64,000 bases of DNA. Origin: Aliiroseovarius sp. PrR006 (GTDB lineage Bacteria; Pseudomonadota; Alphaproteobacteria; Rhodobacterales; Rhodobacteraceae). Below are positions 54,918-63,828 of the stretch, in pieces; within the stretch, counting starts at the first letter, position 1, and each line of letters begins with the position of its first letter. The notes below the pieces were generated by a model. The model was not told the origin of the DNA, did not search any database, and saw only the letters and a list, made by a program, of their open reading frames with translations. Where the stretch lies: assembly GCF_010500215.1 (NCBI RefSeq), contig NZ_JAAGOY010000004.1, forward strand, positions 868,001 through 932,000, read 5' to 3'. The translations under genes were made by a program, and so were the position numbers.

Positions 54918-55601
54918 CTATGGGCAGAGCGAAGGATCGCCCTGCCACAGCGCCCGCACGGCCTGTCGCAGGAAGGCGCGTGGCAGAATTACCAAAAGCC
55001 CATCTCCCTCGGCTGATAGGGTGATGGGTCCATCCGTCACCTCGTTCGAGGTGCCAATCTGCCCCCAGGGTGCAAACTCCAACCCTTCAACAGGCCAGCG
55101 CAAACCGGTGCAATGTGCCACCACGCGGGCCATGGGAAACAGCGACAAACGCGTGCCAACGGGCAGCTCCAGCGAGACATCGTGGGAGAGGTGAAAACAG
55201 ATGTCCTCGTCTCCCAAAAGAATCGCTGGTTTCCGCGCCTGACGCACCAAAACCGAATAGCAGGCCAACTGATGATCCATGCGCTTGCCAGTGAAGCCTG
55301 CGCACAGGATTACCGGTGCCTCGACAAGGTCCAATGCCTTATCAAAATCCGTTCTGTTCTGGTCGGGTGTTTCGATCAAAATTGAGGGATCCAAGGACGC
55401 GCGTGCTGCATCGGATATAGAATCGAAATCCCCCGAAACCCCCAACAAATCAAGGCCCAGCGACACCGCTCGGTTCGCACCGCCATCAACCCCGAACAGA
55501 TTCGGGGCTAATGTTAACGATTCAGCGATGTCTTGCGCGGTAGAGTGCCCCCCACCAAGCAACGTAACACCCGCGTCCAGACACAACTCCTGACAACCCA
55601 T
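54918..55601 (-). CDS. Thiamine diphosphokinase
   Basis: A 227-residue enzyme with the family motifs VDGGANRAVSLG (substrate and Mg loop), SGDFDSIS, QNRTDFDKAL and GKRMDHQLA, which form the pyrophosphokinase site. It transfers pyrophosphate from ATP to thiamine to make the active cofactor. The start is not certain: the ATG at 55601 fits the fold, but its best ribosome binding site (GAGAGAGG) is about 14 nt away. Other in-frame starts lie upstream at about 55661-55694. Confidence 0.88.
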   Translation of the reverse strand: MGCQELCLDAGVTLLGGGHSTAQDIAESLTLAPNLFGVDGGANRAVSLGLDLLGVSGDFDSISDAARASLDPSILIETPDQNRTDFDKALDLVEAPVILCAGFTGKRMDHQLACYSVLVRQARKPAILLGDEDICFHLSHDVSLELPVGTRLSLFPMARVVAHCTGLRWPVEGLEFAPWGQIGTSNEVTDGPITLSAEGDGLLVILPRAFLRQAVRALWQGDPSLCP

Positions 55602-55746
55602 GGTTAGTATTTTGGCCTCTCTCCACACAATCGCCACATTCTCGCCGCAGAAAAATCCCATCCGCATCGCGCTTTTGCGCAATTTAAGCAGCATATATAG
55701 TTAAATGTATCGTTGTCGTCGTTCTGGTTGAGAAGGTAAGTTTTTA

Positions 55747-57774
55747 ATGGTTAACAACAACAAGATCCTTACGGTTTCCTATGGCACGTTTTCCTGCACG
55801 CTGGAAGGGTTTGATGATCCGTTTGGCGCCATGAAATCGATTGCCGAATATTTCCGTGGTTTGGCCGAGCAAGACCGCTCGTTTGGCGCAGAACCCGTGG
55901 CACCCGACACATCTGTGCTGCACCAGATTGCCGAGCGTGAATCCCTGAAACAGGTTGATGCCGAGATCGAGGATAAGGGCATTATCCTGCGTCAAAGCGG
56001 TGAAGACCTGAAGGCGCAAGCGGCTGGCCAACCCGAAATTGAAGATGACAAGCCCGCCACAGAGACAGCCAAAGTTGTCGCAATGGACGCGCAATCTGAT
56101 GAGCGCGAAGACAACGCTGGCGCGCAACACGACCTGAACGAAGATGATGCGCTGTCAAAACTGTCTCGCCTGCGCGCTGCGGCGATGGACGATGCGCCGA
56201 CCTCGGACGAGTTTCTGGAAGATGAACATGCCGCTGGCTCGGTAAAATCAGCGCTGACAGATCTGGATGATCTGGACGAATTTGAAGGGCTGATCAGCAA
56301 CCATGCGCGTGCCGCAGATGCTGAGACGGAAGAAGAAACCGTGTCCGAAACCGCTGACCGTGAAGCCAAGCGTCAGCGTGTGAAAGATCAGATCGCGATG
56401 AATGATGATGGGGCACCTGAACCTCAGGTCACCGCCCTTACCCTCGGCGCGGAAGATGCTGTTGACGCGGCACTGGTCGTACAACAGACCGACGAAGCCG
56501 ATCGCCGCGAGAACGCACCAAGCGAGGCAAGCAATGTATCGCGTGTCCTGCGTGTGAAACGGAAACGCCGGAATGACGGCGAAGAAGACGTCGTCATCTC
56601 GCAGACCAACACGCCCACAAGCGACAGCATTGAAGATGCGACCGAGATCGGCACGGAAACCTCTGTGGATACGGCAGCCGAACAAGAAAGCGTGCTGACG
56701 GCAGAGCAAGAGGCTGACCTGGCCGCTGAACTGGCACAGGCAGAGGCCGAAACCCGTGCAGAACTTGAACAGCAGCCCGAACCAGCGCCCGCGATCAAAT
56801 CCGCGTTCGCATCCATTGCGCCGCTGCCGCCACTGCCACTGGACGATTCTTTGCGCGTTGCCGTGCAGGAAGTGTCGACCAAGGTTGGTGACAGCATCAC
56901 TGGCGATATCTCGGCAAGCGCCCCGCGCAGCGAACTGCACACCGAAATCGAAGCGCTTTTGTCGACGATGGAAGCCGAAAGCCGCATGGACGCCCGCCGC
57001 GAGCGCCGCGCGCAAGTCTTTGACGATCAAGAATCGGCACGTGACGACACGGCATTGGACCGCATTCTGGCGGAAACCAACACCCAAATGGACGATCAGA
57101 ATGCCTCGCGTCGTCGCAATTCGATCAGCCACCTGAAGGCCGCGGTTCAAGCAACCCGTGCCGACAAGCCCGGCGGTCCGGTTGAGGTCGCGGAAGAAGA
57201 GCAGAAATCGCCCTATCGCAGTGATTTGGCGCAGGCCGTGAAGCCGCCAAGCCCTGAGGCAACCGCACCGAAATCTCCGGGACCGCAGCGCACCTCGCCG
57301 CTGGTCCTGATTTCCGAACAGCGGATTAAAGAGACCGACATCGAACAGGACAATTCAGTTACGGCGCCGCGTGACCGTCTTGTTCGCCCGCGTCGCGTCA
57401 ATGTCAGCACAAGCCGCAAGCGCCCGGACGGCACCGAGGCGGATTCGGATGCAGAGCCGGTCTACGCCGCCACTGCCGACCTGACCTCCTTTGTGGCCTT
57501 CACGTCAAATATCGACCACGGTGACATCGAAGGCTACCTGCGTGCAGCTGCTTCGTTTGTCACGCAGGCGTCAGGGCTGTCGCATTTCAGCCGCCCTCAG
57601 GTGGTGAAACTGGTGACCAAGCTTGATGTTCCCGGCGGGATCTCGCGTGAAGATGCGCTGCGTTCCTTTGGTCGTCTTCTGCGGGAAGGTGACATCATCA
57701 AAGTGGCACAGGGCTGCTATTCCCTGACCGCTGTGAACACCAACGTTGATCAGGGCGGGTTGCAAACCGCCTGA
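55747..57774 (+). CDS. Large acidic protein of unknown function with conserved ends
   Basis: A 675-residue cytoplasmic protein. The first 60 residues form a compact unit (ILTVSYGTFSCTLEGFDDPF, then a helix MKSIAEYFRGLAEQD). The last 100 (from about VYAATADL) look globular, with a winged-helix-like finish (LLREGDIIKVAQGCYSLT). The 500 residues between are rich in Glu, Asp, Ala and Thr and appear disordered, with Arg clusters such as RRERRAQ. I recall such proteins as conserved in Rhodobacterales, sometimes mislabelled chemotaxis proteins; no CheA motif is present. GAGAAGG precedes the ATG. A strong terminator follows. Confidence 0.7.
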   Translation: MVNNNKILTVSYGTFSCTLEGFDDPFGAMKSIAEYFRGLAEQDRSFGAEPVAPDTSVLHQIAERESLKQVDAEIEDKGIILRQSGEDLKAQAAGQPEIEDDKPATETAKVVAMDAQSDEREDNAGAQHDLNEDDALSKLSRLRAAAMDDAPTSDEFLEDEHAAGSVKSALTDLDDLDEFEGLISNHARAADAETEEETVSETADREAKRQRVKDQIAMNDDGAPEPQVTALTLGAEDAVDAALVVQQTDEADRRENAPSEASNVSRVLRVKRKRRNDGEEDVVISQTNTPTSDSIEDATEIGTETSVDTAAEQESVLTAEQEADLAAELAQAEAETRAELEQQPEPAPAIKSAFASIAPLPPLPLDDSLRVAVQEVSTKVGDSITGDISASAPRSELHTEIEALLSTMEAESRMDARRERRAQVFDDQESARDDTALDRILAETNTQMDDQNASRRRNSISHLKAAVQATRADKPGGPVEVAEEEQKSPYRSDLAQAVKPPSPEATAPKSPGPQRTSPLVLISEQRIKETDIEQDNSVTAPRDRLVRPRRVNVSTSRKRPDGTEADSDAEPVYAATADLTSFVAFTSNIDHGDIEGYLRAAASFVTQASGLSHFSRPQVVKLVTKLDVPGGISREDALRSFGRLLREGDIIKVAQGCYSLTAVNTNVDQGGLQTA

Positions 57775-57794
57775 TCCGACCACGATCTGTAAAC

Positions 57795-57824
57795 AAAAAA
57801 GGCCCCGATCTCGGGGCCTTTTTT
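57795..57824. terminator. Bidirectional intrinsic terminator
   Basis: AAAAAAGGCCCCG (from 57795) and CGGGGCCTTTTTT (to 57824) with a 4-nt loop. It lies between the convergent 675-residue protein gene and the DUF2842 gene and can work on both strands. Confidence 0.95.
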
Positions 57825-58104
57825 ATTCGTTGTCTTCTTTATCCTTTAGGGCGTATTTCCCTGCGGGATCATGGGGATAGCTGGATTCATCTTCGTCCGG
57901 ATCGGCCTTTCCGACCCCTAAGAACACCTGCTTCAATGGCACCATCCACAGGAAGCCAAGTACCGCATAGACGATGAACTCGAGCCAGATGGGCGGACGG
58001 TTAAACAGGCTAACCACGAACACCGCCGCGACGATGTAAAGCGGCAGCCCGACGACCAGCACCAGAAGTGCCAGACGCTTGCGTGCCTTGTATCCCAGCG
58101 CCAT
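57823..58104 (-). CDS. DUF2842 membrane protein
   Basis: A 93-residue protein with two helices (about 10-30 and 40-58) and an acidic hydrophilic tail. The pattern KARKRLALLVLVVGLPLYIV, then a second helix with PIWLEFIVYAVLGFLWMVPL, marks the DUF2842 family of alphaproteobacteria. Function unknown. It begins 4 nt after the purA stop, so the two are co-transcribed. Confidence 0.85.
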   Translation of the reverse strand: MALGYKARKRLALLVLVVGLPLYIVAAVFVVSLFNRPPIWLEFIVYAVLGFLWMVPLKQVFLGVGKADPDEDESSYPHDPAGKYALKDKEDNE

Positions 58105-58108
58105 CAGA

Positions 58109-59404
58109 TCAATCCGCGAACGGGTCAGTCACCAGAATGGTGTCGTCCCGTTCCGGGCTGGTGGACAGAAGGGCCACGGGGCACTCGATCAGTTCTTCGA
58201 CGCGCTTAACGTACTTAATCGCGTTGGCGGGCAGATCATTCCAGCTGCGCGCGCCTTCGGTCGATTCCGACCAGCCGGGCATCTCTTCATAGATCGGGGT
58301 GCAACGGGCCTGCTGATCAGCCGCGGTGGGAAGGTAATCCATGCGTTCACCGTCCAGATCATAGCCCACGCAAATCTTCAGGGTCTCGAACCCGTCCAGA
58401 ACGTCCAGTTTCGTCAGTGAGATCCCCGTCACGCCCGAGGTGGCACAGGTCTGGCGCACCAAAGCGGCGTCAAACCAGCCACAGCGGCGCTTGCGGCCAG
58501 TGGTGGTGCCGAACTCGTGCCCACGTTCGCCCAGACGCTGACCATCATCATCGTCTAGCTCGGTCGGGAACGGGCCTTCACCCACGCGGGTGGTGTAGGC
58601 TTTCACGATGCCCAGAACATAGTCGATCGAGCCCGGCCCGATGCCCACGCCGGTGGCCGCCTGTCCTGCAATCACGTTCGAGGACGTCACAAAAGGATAG
58701 GTGCCGAAATCAATGTCCAGAAGCGCGCCCTGCGCACCTTCAAACAGGATCCGATTGCCGGATTTGCGCTTTTCATTCAGCACTTTCCACACCGGAGCGG
58801 CGAATTTCAGGATGGCCGGAGCGACCTCTTTCAGAAGCGCAACCAACGCGTCGCGGTCGATGGGCTCGATGCCCAGACCCTTGCGCAGCGGATCGTGGTG
58901 CTGAAGCGCGCGGTCGACGCGGGCCTCAAGCGTGGCATCATCTGCCAGATCGGCCACGCGGATGGCGCGACGGCCCACCTTATCCTCATAGCATGGGCCG
59001 ATACCGCGACCGGTGGTCCCGATCTTGGTGCCCTTCGACGCGGCTTCTTCGCGGGCGCGGTCGAGCTCTCCGTGGAACGGTAGGATCAGCGGGGTGTTTT
59101 CCGCGATCATCAGCGTTTCCGGAGAAATATCAACGCCTTGCGCGGTAACTGTTTCGATTTCCTTCAGCAGGTTCCACGGGTCCAATACGACACCGTTGCC
59201 GATCACACTCAGCTTGCCGCCACGCACAACACCCGAGGGCAGCGCATGCAGCTTGTAAACCGCTCCGTCAATAACAAGAGTATGGCCCGCATTGTGCCCC
59301 CCTTGGAATCGGCAGATCACATCGGCACGTTCGCTGAGCCAGTCAACGATCTTACCTTTTCCTTCATCGCCCCATTGGGCGCCTACGACAACGACATTGG
59401 CCAT
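58109..59404 (-). CDS. purA: Adenylosuccinate synthetase
   Basis: A 431-residue enzyme of standard length. The P-loop-like [12 protein letters not shown] (about 12-23) holds the catalytic Asp. [11 protein letters not shown] (about 35-45, catalytic His), [13 protein letters not shown] and the late [14 protein letters not shown] block are all present. It makes adenylosuccinate from IMP, aspartate and GTP. It diverges from secG across about 180 bp. Confidence 0.97.
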   Translation of the reverse strand: MANVVVVGAQWGDEGKGKIVDWLSERADVICRFQGGHNAGHTLVIDGAVYKLHALPSGVVRGGKLSVIGNGVVLDPWNLLKEIETVTAQGVDISPETLMIAENTPLILPFHGELDRAREEAASKGTKIGTTGRGIGPCYEDKVGRRAIRVADLADDATLEARVDRALQHHDPLRKGLGIEPIDRDALVALLKEVAPAILKFAAPVWKVLNEKRKSGNRILFEGAQGALLDIDFGTYPFVTSSNVIAGQAATGVGIGPGSIDYVLGIVKAYTTRVGEGPFPTELDDDDGQRLGERGHEFGTTTGRKRRCGWFDAALVRQTCATSGVTGISLTKLDVLDGFETLKICVGYDLDGERMDYLPTAADQQARCTPIYEEMPGWSESTEGARSWNDLPANAIKYVKRVEELIECPVALLSTSPERDDTILVTDPFAD

Positions 59405-59587
59405 GGTCTTTTTCCTATCTCAAAGAAAACCCGGCCCGGTATAGCGGCACATCTTCCCCAGCGAAAGGAGTATTTGCTGCGAATGCAGAAAGGTCGCGAT
59501 CCTGCCCGCTGCGGCTTGCACCCTGCGTTCTTTTCGCCTACATACCCCGGCAGATCGAATGAACCCAAACCACGGGAAACGCCCCAT

Positions 59588-59956
59588 ATGGAAAACGTCA
59601 TCCTCGTCATTCACCTGATCCTTGCCCTTGGGCTGATCGGGATCGTGCTTTTGCAGCGCTCTGAGGGCGGTGGCCTTGGCATCGGTGGCGGTGGCGGTGG
59701 CGGCGTTATGTCGGCACGTGGTGCGGCAACGGCTTTGGGCAAACTGACCTGGGGTTTTGCGATTGCCTTCCTGGTGACCTCGATCTCGCTGACGATCATT
59801 TCGGCAAAGAATTCGGCTGATAGCTCGGTCGTGGATGCGCTGGGTCTTGAAGCGCCCGCCGCTGAAGGCGAGGCCGCGCCTGCAGTACCTGATGTCAGCA
59901 ACCTGCTGCCGCCGGTGAACACCGACGACAGCCTGACCCCGCCGCGCGCAGATTGA
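59588..59956 (+). CDS. secG: Preprotein translocase subunit SecG
   Basis: A 122-residue protein with two helices (about 2-20 and 53-75). The family signature VLLQRSEGGGLGIGGGGGG (about 18-36) is followed by an Ala/Pro-rich acidic tail typical of alphaproteobacteria. It assists SecYE during protein export. The ATG at 59588 begins MENVILVIHLI; a long open frame upstream of it has no coding character. Confidence 0.93.
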   Translation: MENVILVIHLILALGLIGIVLLQRSEGGGLGIGGGGGGGVMSARGAATALGKLTWGFAIAFLVTSISLTIISAKNSADSSVVDALGLEAPAAEGEAAPAVPDVSNLLPPVNTDDSLTPPRAD

Positions 59957-59960
59957 TCAT

Positions 59961-60017
59961 CGGGCAGGTTCGCCTGCCCCATATCGTGCGTCGAACCGGT
60001 TTTCGCTTAGAAAACCG
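59961..60017 (+). terminator. Two hairpins after secG
   Basis: GGGCAGG-TTCG-CCTGCCC (59961-59978) and CCGGTTTTC-GCTTA-GAAAACCGG (59995-60017), both perfect. The first starts 4 nt after the secG stop and has a stable tetraloop; neither has a T run. They may end the secG message or stabilise its 3' end. Confidence 0.6.
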
Positions 60018-60226
60018 GACGATAGACAGCCCATACAACACCTAGAGGCGGGGCGCAAAGCCGCCCCATTATCTAGACGATCCGGTTGCACGGGAGGCCG
60101 GAATCGATTATATCTTTAATCCCGTGAGGACCGGATTCGCAGCGGTGTTTTCTGCTTGCTGTTTGCGCATCCACTTACCAGCTATTGCGGCGCAACGACG
60201 CCAGTATCACGGGGGCAGCCAACCAC

Positions 60227-61870
60227 ATGGCACGTTACATCTTCATCACCGGCGGTGTTGTTTCATCCTTGGGCAAGGGTCTGACCTCGGCCGCATTGGG
60301 TGCGCTGTTGCAGGCGCGCGGCTATTCGGTCCGTCTGCGAAAGCTTGACCCCTATCTGAACGTCGATCCCGGCACGATGAGCCCGTTTGAGCATGGCGAA
60401 GTCTTCGTGACCGACGACGGCGCCGAGACCGACCTGGACCTTGGCCACTATGAACGCTTCACCGGCGTGGCTGCACGTAACACGGATTCGGTCAGCTCGG
60501 GCCGTATCTATACCACCGTGTTGGAAAAAGAGCGCCGTGGCGACTATCTGGGTAAGACCATTCAGGTGATCCCGCACGTCACCAACGAGATCAAAGACTT
60601 CATCGAAATCGGGGATGACGAAGTCGATTTCATGCTGTGTGAAATCGGCGGCACCGTGGGTGACATCGAAGCCCTGCCTTTTTTCGAGGCCATCCGCCAG
60701 TTCAGCCAAGAACGTCCGCGCGGCCAGTGTATTTTCATGCACCTGACCCTGCTGCCCTATTTGGCAGCCTCGGGCGAACTGAAGACCAAGCCGACCCAGC
60801 ACAGCGTAAAAGAGCTCCGCTCGATCGGCATCGCGCCGGACGTGCTGGTCTGCCGCTCCGAGCATCCGATTCCCGACAAGGAACGCGCCAAGATCGGTCT
60901 GTTCTGTAACGTTCGTCAGGAATCGGTCATCCCGGCTTATGACCTGAAGTCGATCTATGAAGCGCCGATGGCCTATCACAATGTGGGTCTGGATCAGGCT
61001 GTTCTGGATGCCTTCCAGATCGCGCCTGCACCAAAACCCGACCTGCGCCGCTGGGAAGACGTCGAAGACCGCATTCACAACGCCGAGGGCGAAGTGAAAA
61101 TCGCTGTGGTCGGGAAATACACGCAGCTTGAGGACGCCTATAAGTCCATCAAAGAAGCGTTGACCCACGGCGGCATGGCCAACCGCACCCGCGTGAAGCT
61201 GGAATGGGTCGATGCCGAGCCTTTCGACAACGAAGATCCTGCCCCCTATCTGGAAGGCTTCCACGCCATTCTGGTTCCCGGCGGCTTTGGTGAACGCGGG
61301 ACCGAAGGCAAGATCAAGGCTGCGCAATACGCCCGCGAGCACAAGATACCCTATCTGGGCATCTGTCTGGGCATGCAGATGGCCGTGGTCGAGGCCGCGC
61401 GCAATGTTGCTGGAATTGAAGATGCCGGATCGGAAGAATTCGATCACGAAGCGGGCGAAACCCGTTTCACGCCGGTTATCTATCACCTGAAAGAATGGGT
61501 ACAGGGCAACTACAAGGTCAAGCGCAAGGTAGGGGACGACAAAGGCGGCACGATGCGTCTGGGCGCCTATTCCGCGACGCTTGCAGAAGGGTCGAACGTG
61601 GCACGGATTTACGGCGGCACCGAACTGGAAGAACGTCACCGTCACCGCTACGAGGTCGATGCAAAATACCGCGAGAAGCTTGAAGCCTGCGGATTAAAAT
61701 TCTCGGGCATGTCGCCGGACGGTCGCCTGCCAGAGATTGTCGAATGGGAAGATCACCCGTGGTTCATCGGCGTGCAGTTCCACCCGGAACTCAAATCGAA
61801 GCCTTTCGATCCTGCGCCGCTGTTTGCTGATTTCGTGCGCGCCGCGAAAGAGATTGAACGGCTGGTCTAA
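60227..61870 (+). CDS. pyrG: CTP synthase
   Basis: A 547-residue enzyme. The synthase domain starts [20 protein letters not shown] with the ATP loop (about 15-22). The class I glutaminase domain has the nucleophile Cys in [10 protein letters not shown] (near 379) and the His-x-Glu in FHPELKS (near 519). It aminates UTP to CTP with glutamine. The ATG at 60227 is preferred to an in-frame start 14 codons upstream. The upstream region holds hairpins but no recognised riboswitch. Confidence 0.98.
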   Translation: MARYIFITGGVVSSLGKGLTSAALGALLQARGYSVRLRKLDPYLNVDPGTMSPFEHGEVFVTDDGAETDLDLGHYERFTGVAARNTDSVSSGRIYTTVLEKERRGDYLGKTIQVIPHVTNEIKDFIEIGDDEVDFMLCEIGGTVGDIEALPFFEAIRQFSQERPRGQCIFMHLTLLPYLAASGELKTKPTQHSVKELRSIGIAPDVLVCRSEHPIPDKERAKIGLFCNVRQESVIPAYDLKSIYEAPMAYHNVGLDQAVLDAFQIAPAPKPDLRRWEDVEDRIHNAEGEVKIAVVGKYTQLEDAYKSIKEALTHGGMANRTRVKLEWVDAEPFDNEDPAPYLEGFHAILVPGGFGERGTEGKIKAAQYAREHKIPYLGICLGMQMAVVEAARNVAGIEDAGSEEFDHEAGETRFTPVIYHLKEWVQGNYKVKRKVGDDKGGTMRLGAYSATLAEGSNVARIYGGTELEERHRHRYEVDAKYREKLEACGLKFSGMSPDGRLPEIVEWEDHPWFIGVQFHPELKSKPFDPAPLFADFVRAAKEIERLV

Positions 61871-61891
61871 ACCACATCGAGTTTACGAACA

Positions 61892-61918
61892 GGGCGGGGT
61901 TTTTCCCGCCCTTTTCTT
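61892..61918 (+). terminator. Intrinsic terminator after pyrG
   Basis: GGGCGGG (61892-61898) and CCCGCCC (61905-61911) with a 6-nt loop, followed by TTTTCTTT. Confidence 0.95.
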
Positions 61919-61964
61919 TGCGCAAACCGTGATTTAGGCTTCCCTAGTTCACGAAGGAGCGCCC

Positions 61965-62354
61965 ATGTCGCAAGCTGACAACATCCGCTGGACCGAAGAT
62001 GCACAAGGCGCCATGGGCGTGCTGCTGGTCCGCCTGGCGCGCGCGGATGCGAACTATGCCCAGACCGAGATCGCCCGGATCGATCGCCTCTTCGCCCATC
62101 ACTATGACCTCAACCCCGTCGCAGCCGCGAAACTGCGCGCGGAATGTGAGGCACAGGAAAAACAGGCAGGCCCGACCGACGATCTGGCAAGGGCCGTGCA
62201 GGGCCTGATGCCCATGGAACAGAGGGTAAGAATCATCACGGCCTTGTGGCAGGTGTCCCTGGCAGATGGCGTACTTCGCGATGAAGAGGCCGATCTGGTC
62301 ACGCGCGTGGCCGAGGCATCCGGCGTTCCGCGCGGCGATATTGTTGTGGAATGA
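61965..62354 (+). CDS. TerB-like protein (first copy)
   Basis: A 129-residue all-helical protein. LVRLARADANYAQTEIARID (about 23-42) and the later SLADGVLRDEEADLV carry the paired acidic residues of the TerB metal-binding fold. TerB-like proteins are linked to tellurite and stress responses, but stand-alone copies are of unknown role. GAAGGAG lies 6 nt before the ATG. The next gene overlaps by 4 nt. A paralogue lies 1.0 kb downstream. Confidence 0.82.
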   Translation: MSQADNIRWTEDAQGAMGVLLVRLARADANYAQTEIARIDRLFAHHYDLNPVAAAKLRAECEAQEKQAGPTDDLARAVQGLMPMEQRVRIITALWQVSLADGVLRDEEADLVTRVAEASGVPRGDIVVE

Positions 62355-63028
62355 AACCCGCTGCATTCATCGCATTCTGCCTGTCCGTTGCCCCAGCCGC
62401 GGCCAATCCCATCACGCAAGTCCCCTATGACCTTGTCGCGCAAGCCGCATCTGGTTTGATTGACTTCGAGAGCTTTCCCGTCCTGCCCGAGCCGGGCCAA
62501 GCGATTGCCGGTGCAATCCACGCCCCCGGAGCCATCTTGGGAGCCGCGCTGATTGGGCAGAGCCTTGTCGCACAGGATGTCTTCGCCGTTCTCGACGGCG
62601 AGCCAAAGCCCCCTCCGCGCGTGGTGCAGCCCCCGACGCGGCCACCTCTGGCCGTTGCCTTCCACGCGGGTTTCGGGTCGAATGCAGCCTTCCCATTAGG
62701 CCCCGACGGGTTCACACAGCGGTCCGGCCGAGGGGAAGGCAGTGTGGCAATCAGTTTTGACGCCCCAACCCAATCTTTTGCCCTGCGCCTGCATCTGGAC
62801 TACTCGGATCCGCTGGGCAGCCGTCCACCACCCGGCCCAGTCTGGCTGAGCTTCTACGACAAAGACGCCACGCTTTTACACACGGATACACTGATGCCCG
62901 CGCATGGCGTGCAAAGTTTCGGGTTCCTCAGCTCCACCCCCGTCGCGGCAATTTCGCTGACCCATCAGGATCCCGGTGGAATTGCGATTGACGATATCCG
63001 CTATTCACTGGACAGTCTGACAAACTGA
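62351..63028 (+). CDS. Secreted protein of unknown function
   Basis: A 225-residue protein with a signal peptide (MKPAAFIAFCLSVAPAAANP, cut near residue 19). The mature part looks like a beta-sandwich: LIDFESFPVLPEPGQAIAG, then VAISFDAPTQSFALRL, ISLTHQDPGGIAIDDIRY. Such a pattern is seen in PEP-CTERM-like and adhesin-like domains, but no C-terminal sorting helix is present here. Function unknown. It overlaps the first terB gene by 4 nt, so it is translated with it. Confidence 0.75.
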   Translation: MKPAAFIAFCLSVAPAAANPITQVPYDLVAQAASGLIDFESFPVLPEPGQAIAGAIHAPGAILGAALIGQSLVAQDVFAVLDGEPKPPPRVVQPPTRPPLAVAFHAGFGSNAAFPLGPDGFTQRSGRGEGSVAISFDAPTQSFALRLHLDYSDPLGSRPPPGPVWLSFYDKDATLLHTDTLMPAHGVQSFGFLSSTPVAAISLTHQDPGGIAIDDIRYSLDSLTN

Positions 63029-63044
63029 ACGACAGGGGGCAAAA

Positions 63045-63338
63045 ATGGCCAAAGGATACTGGATCGGACGCGTCGATGTGGACGACCTCGAACGTTACCA
63101 AGAATACGTTAAAGCGAACGGCCCAGCCTTCGAGACCTATGGCGCACGATTCTTGATCCGGGGCGGCAAATTCGAATCCGTCGAAGGTCAGTCGCGTTCA
63201 CGCAATGTCGTGATCGAGTTTCCCAGCTATCAAGACGCCGTCGACTGCTACAACAGTGATATCTATCAAGCCGCCAAGGCCTTCCGCGATCCTGTCTCTC
63301 AGGCAGATGTCATCATCATCGAAGGCTATGACGGATAA
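63045..63338 (+). CDS. DUF1330 protein
   Basis: A 97-residue protein with the ferredoxin-like DUF1330 pattern: KGYWIGRVDVDDLERYQEYV (about 3-22), GARFLIRGGKFESVEG and VVIEFPSYQDAVDCYNS. The family is widespread and has no known function, though the fold resembles dimeric alpha/beta-barrel enzymes. It lies 16 nt after the secreted protein gene. Confidence 0.9.
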   Translation: MAKGYWIGRVDVDDLERYQEYVKANGPAFETYGARFLIRGGKFESVEGQSRSRNVVIEFPSYQDAVDCYNSDIYQAAKAFRDPVSQADVIIIEGYDG

Positions 63339-63340
63339 GT

Positions 63341-63387
63341 GAAGGAGGTGGGCTTGGCATTTTCTGCGCCATGCCCACATAAAACGA
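63341..63387 (+). promoter_or_regulatory. Hairpin between a strong Shine-Dalgarno and the second terB start
   Basis: GAAGGAGGTG starts at 63341, 47 nt before the ATG at 63388. Between them GTGGGC (63348-63353) and GGC (63356-63358) can pair with GCC (63368-63370) and GCCCAC (63373-63378), with 2-by-2 internal mismatches. Folding leaves GAAGGAG and the ATG separated by a 9-nt unpaired spacer (63379-63387). No other ribosome binding site stands before this ATG. Confidence 0.5.
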
Positions 63388-63828
63388 ATGCTGAAATCGC
63401 TTCTGGACAAACTGACCCAACCCGCCCCCCAGCCGCTTCAGGATGGGGATGCCAGACTAGCCGTGGCGGCCATTCTTGTGCGACTTGCGCGGGCGGATCA
63501 CGACTATGACGCCGACGAAAAGCGTGCGATTGACCGGATTTTGGCGCAGCGGCATGGGCTATCAGATACCGAGGCCACGTCCCTTCGTACCGAAGCAGAG
63601 GCGTTGGAGACCACCGCCCCCGACACGGTCCGTTTTACCAACGCCGTGAAGGATGCCGTGCCATTGGATGATCGCATCGCCATCTTGGAAGCCGCGTGGA
63701 CAGTTGTCCTGACGGACGGCGCGCGCGCCTCGGAAGAGGATGCACTTATGCGGATGATTCCTCGTTTTTTGGGCATCAGCGATGTCGACAGCAATCTGGC
63801 CCGCCAGCGGGCGGCAAAGGCGCTGTAG
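63388..63828 (+). CDS. TerB-like protein (second copy)
   Basis: A 146-residue helical protein, paralogous to the gene at 61965. LVRLARADHDYDADEKRAID (about 30-49) and VLTDGARASEEDALM repeat the acidic pairs. The N-terminus is about 17 residues longer than in the first copy. No start codon other than this ATG is in frame after the upstream stop, apart from a CTG. Translation may depend on the upstream hairpin. Role unknown. Confidence 0.82.
   Translation: MLKSLLDKLTQPAPQPLQDGDARLAVAAILVRLARADHDYDADEKRAIDRILAQRHGLSDTEATSLRTEAEALETTAPDTVRFTNAVKDAVPLDDRIAILEAAWTVVLTDGARASEEDALMRMIPRFLGISDVDSNLARQRAAKAL

Noticed and set aside
55747-57774. Chemotaxis protein CheA for the 675-residue protein
   Set aside because: No Hpt, dimerisation, HATPase or CheW-like motif is visible; any similarity would come from acidic low-complexity sequence.
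60263-61645. Minus-strand open frame of about 460 codons opposite pyrG
   Set aside because: Antisense shadow of pyrG, with no start signal or recognisable domain.
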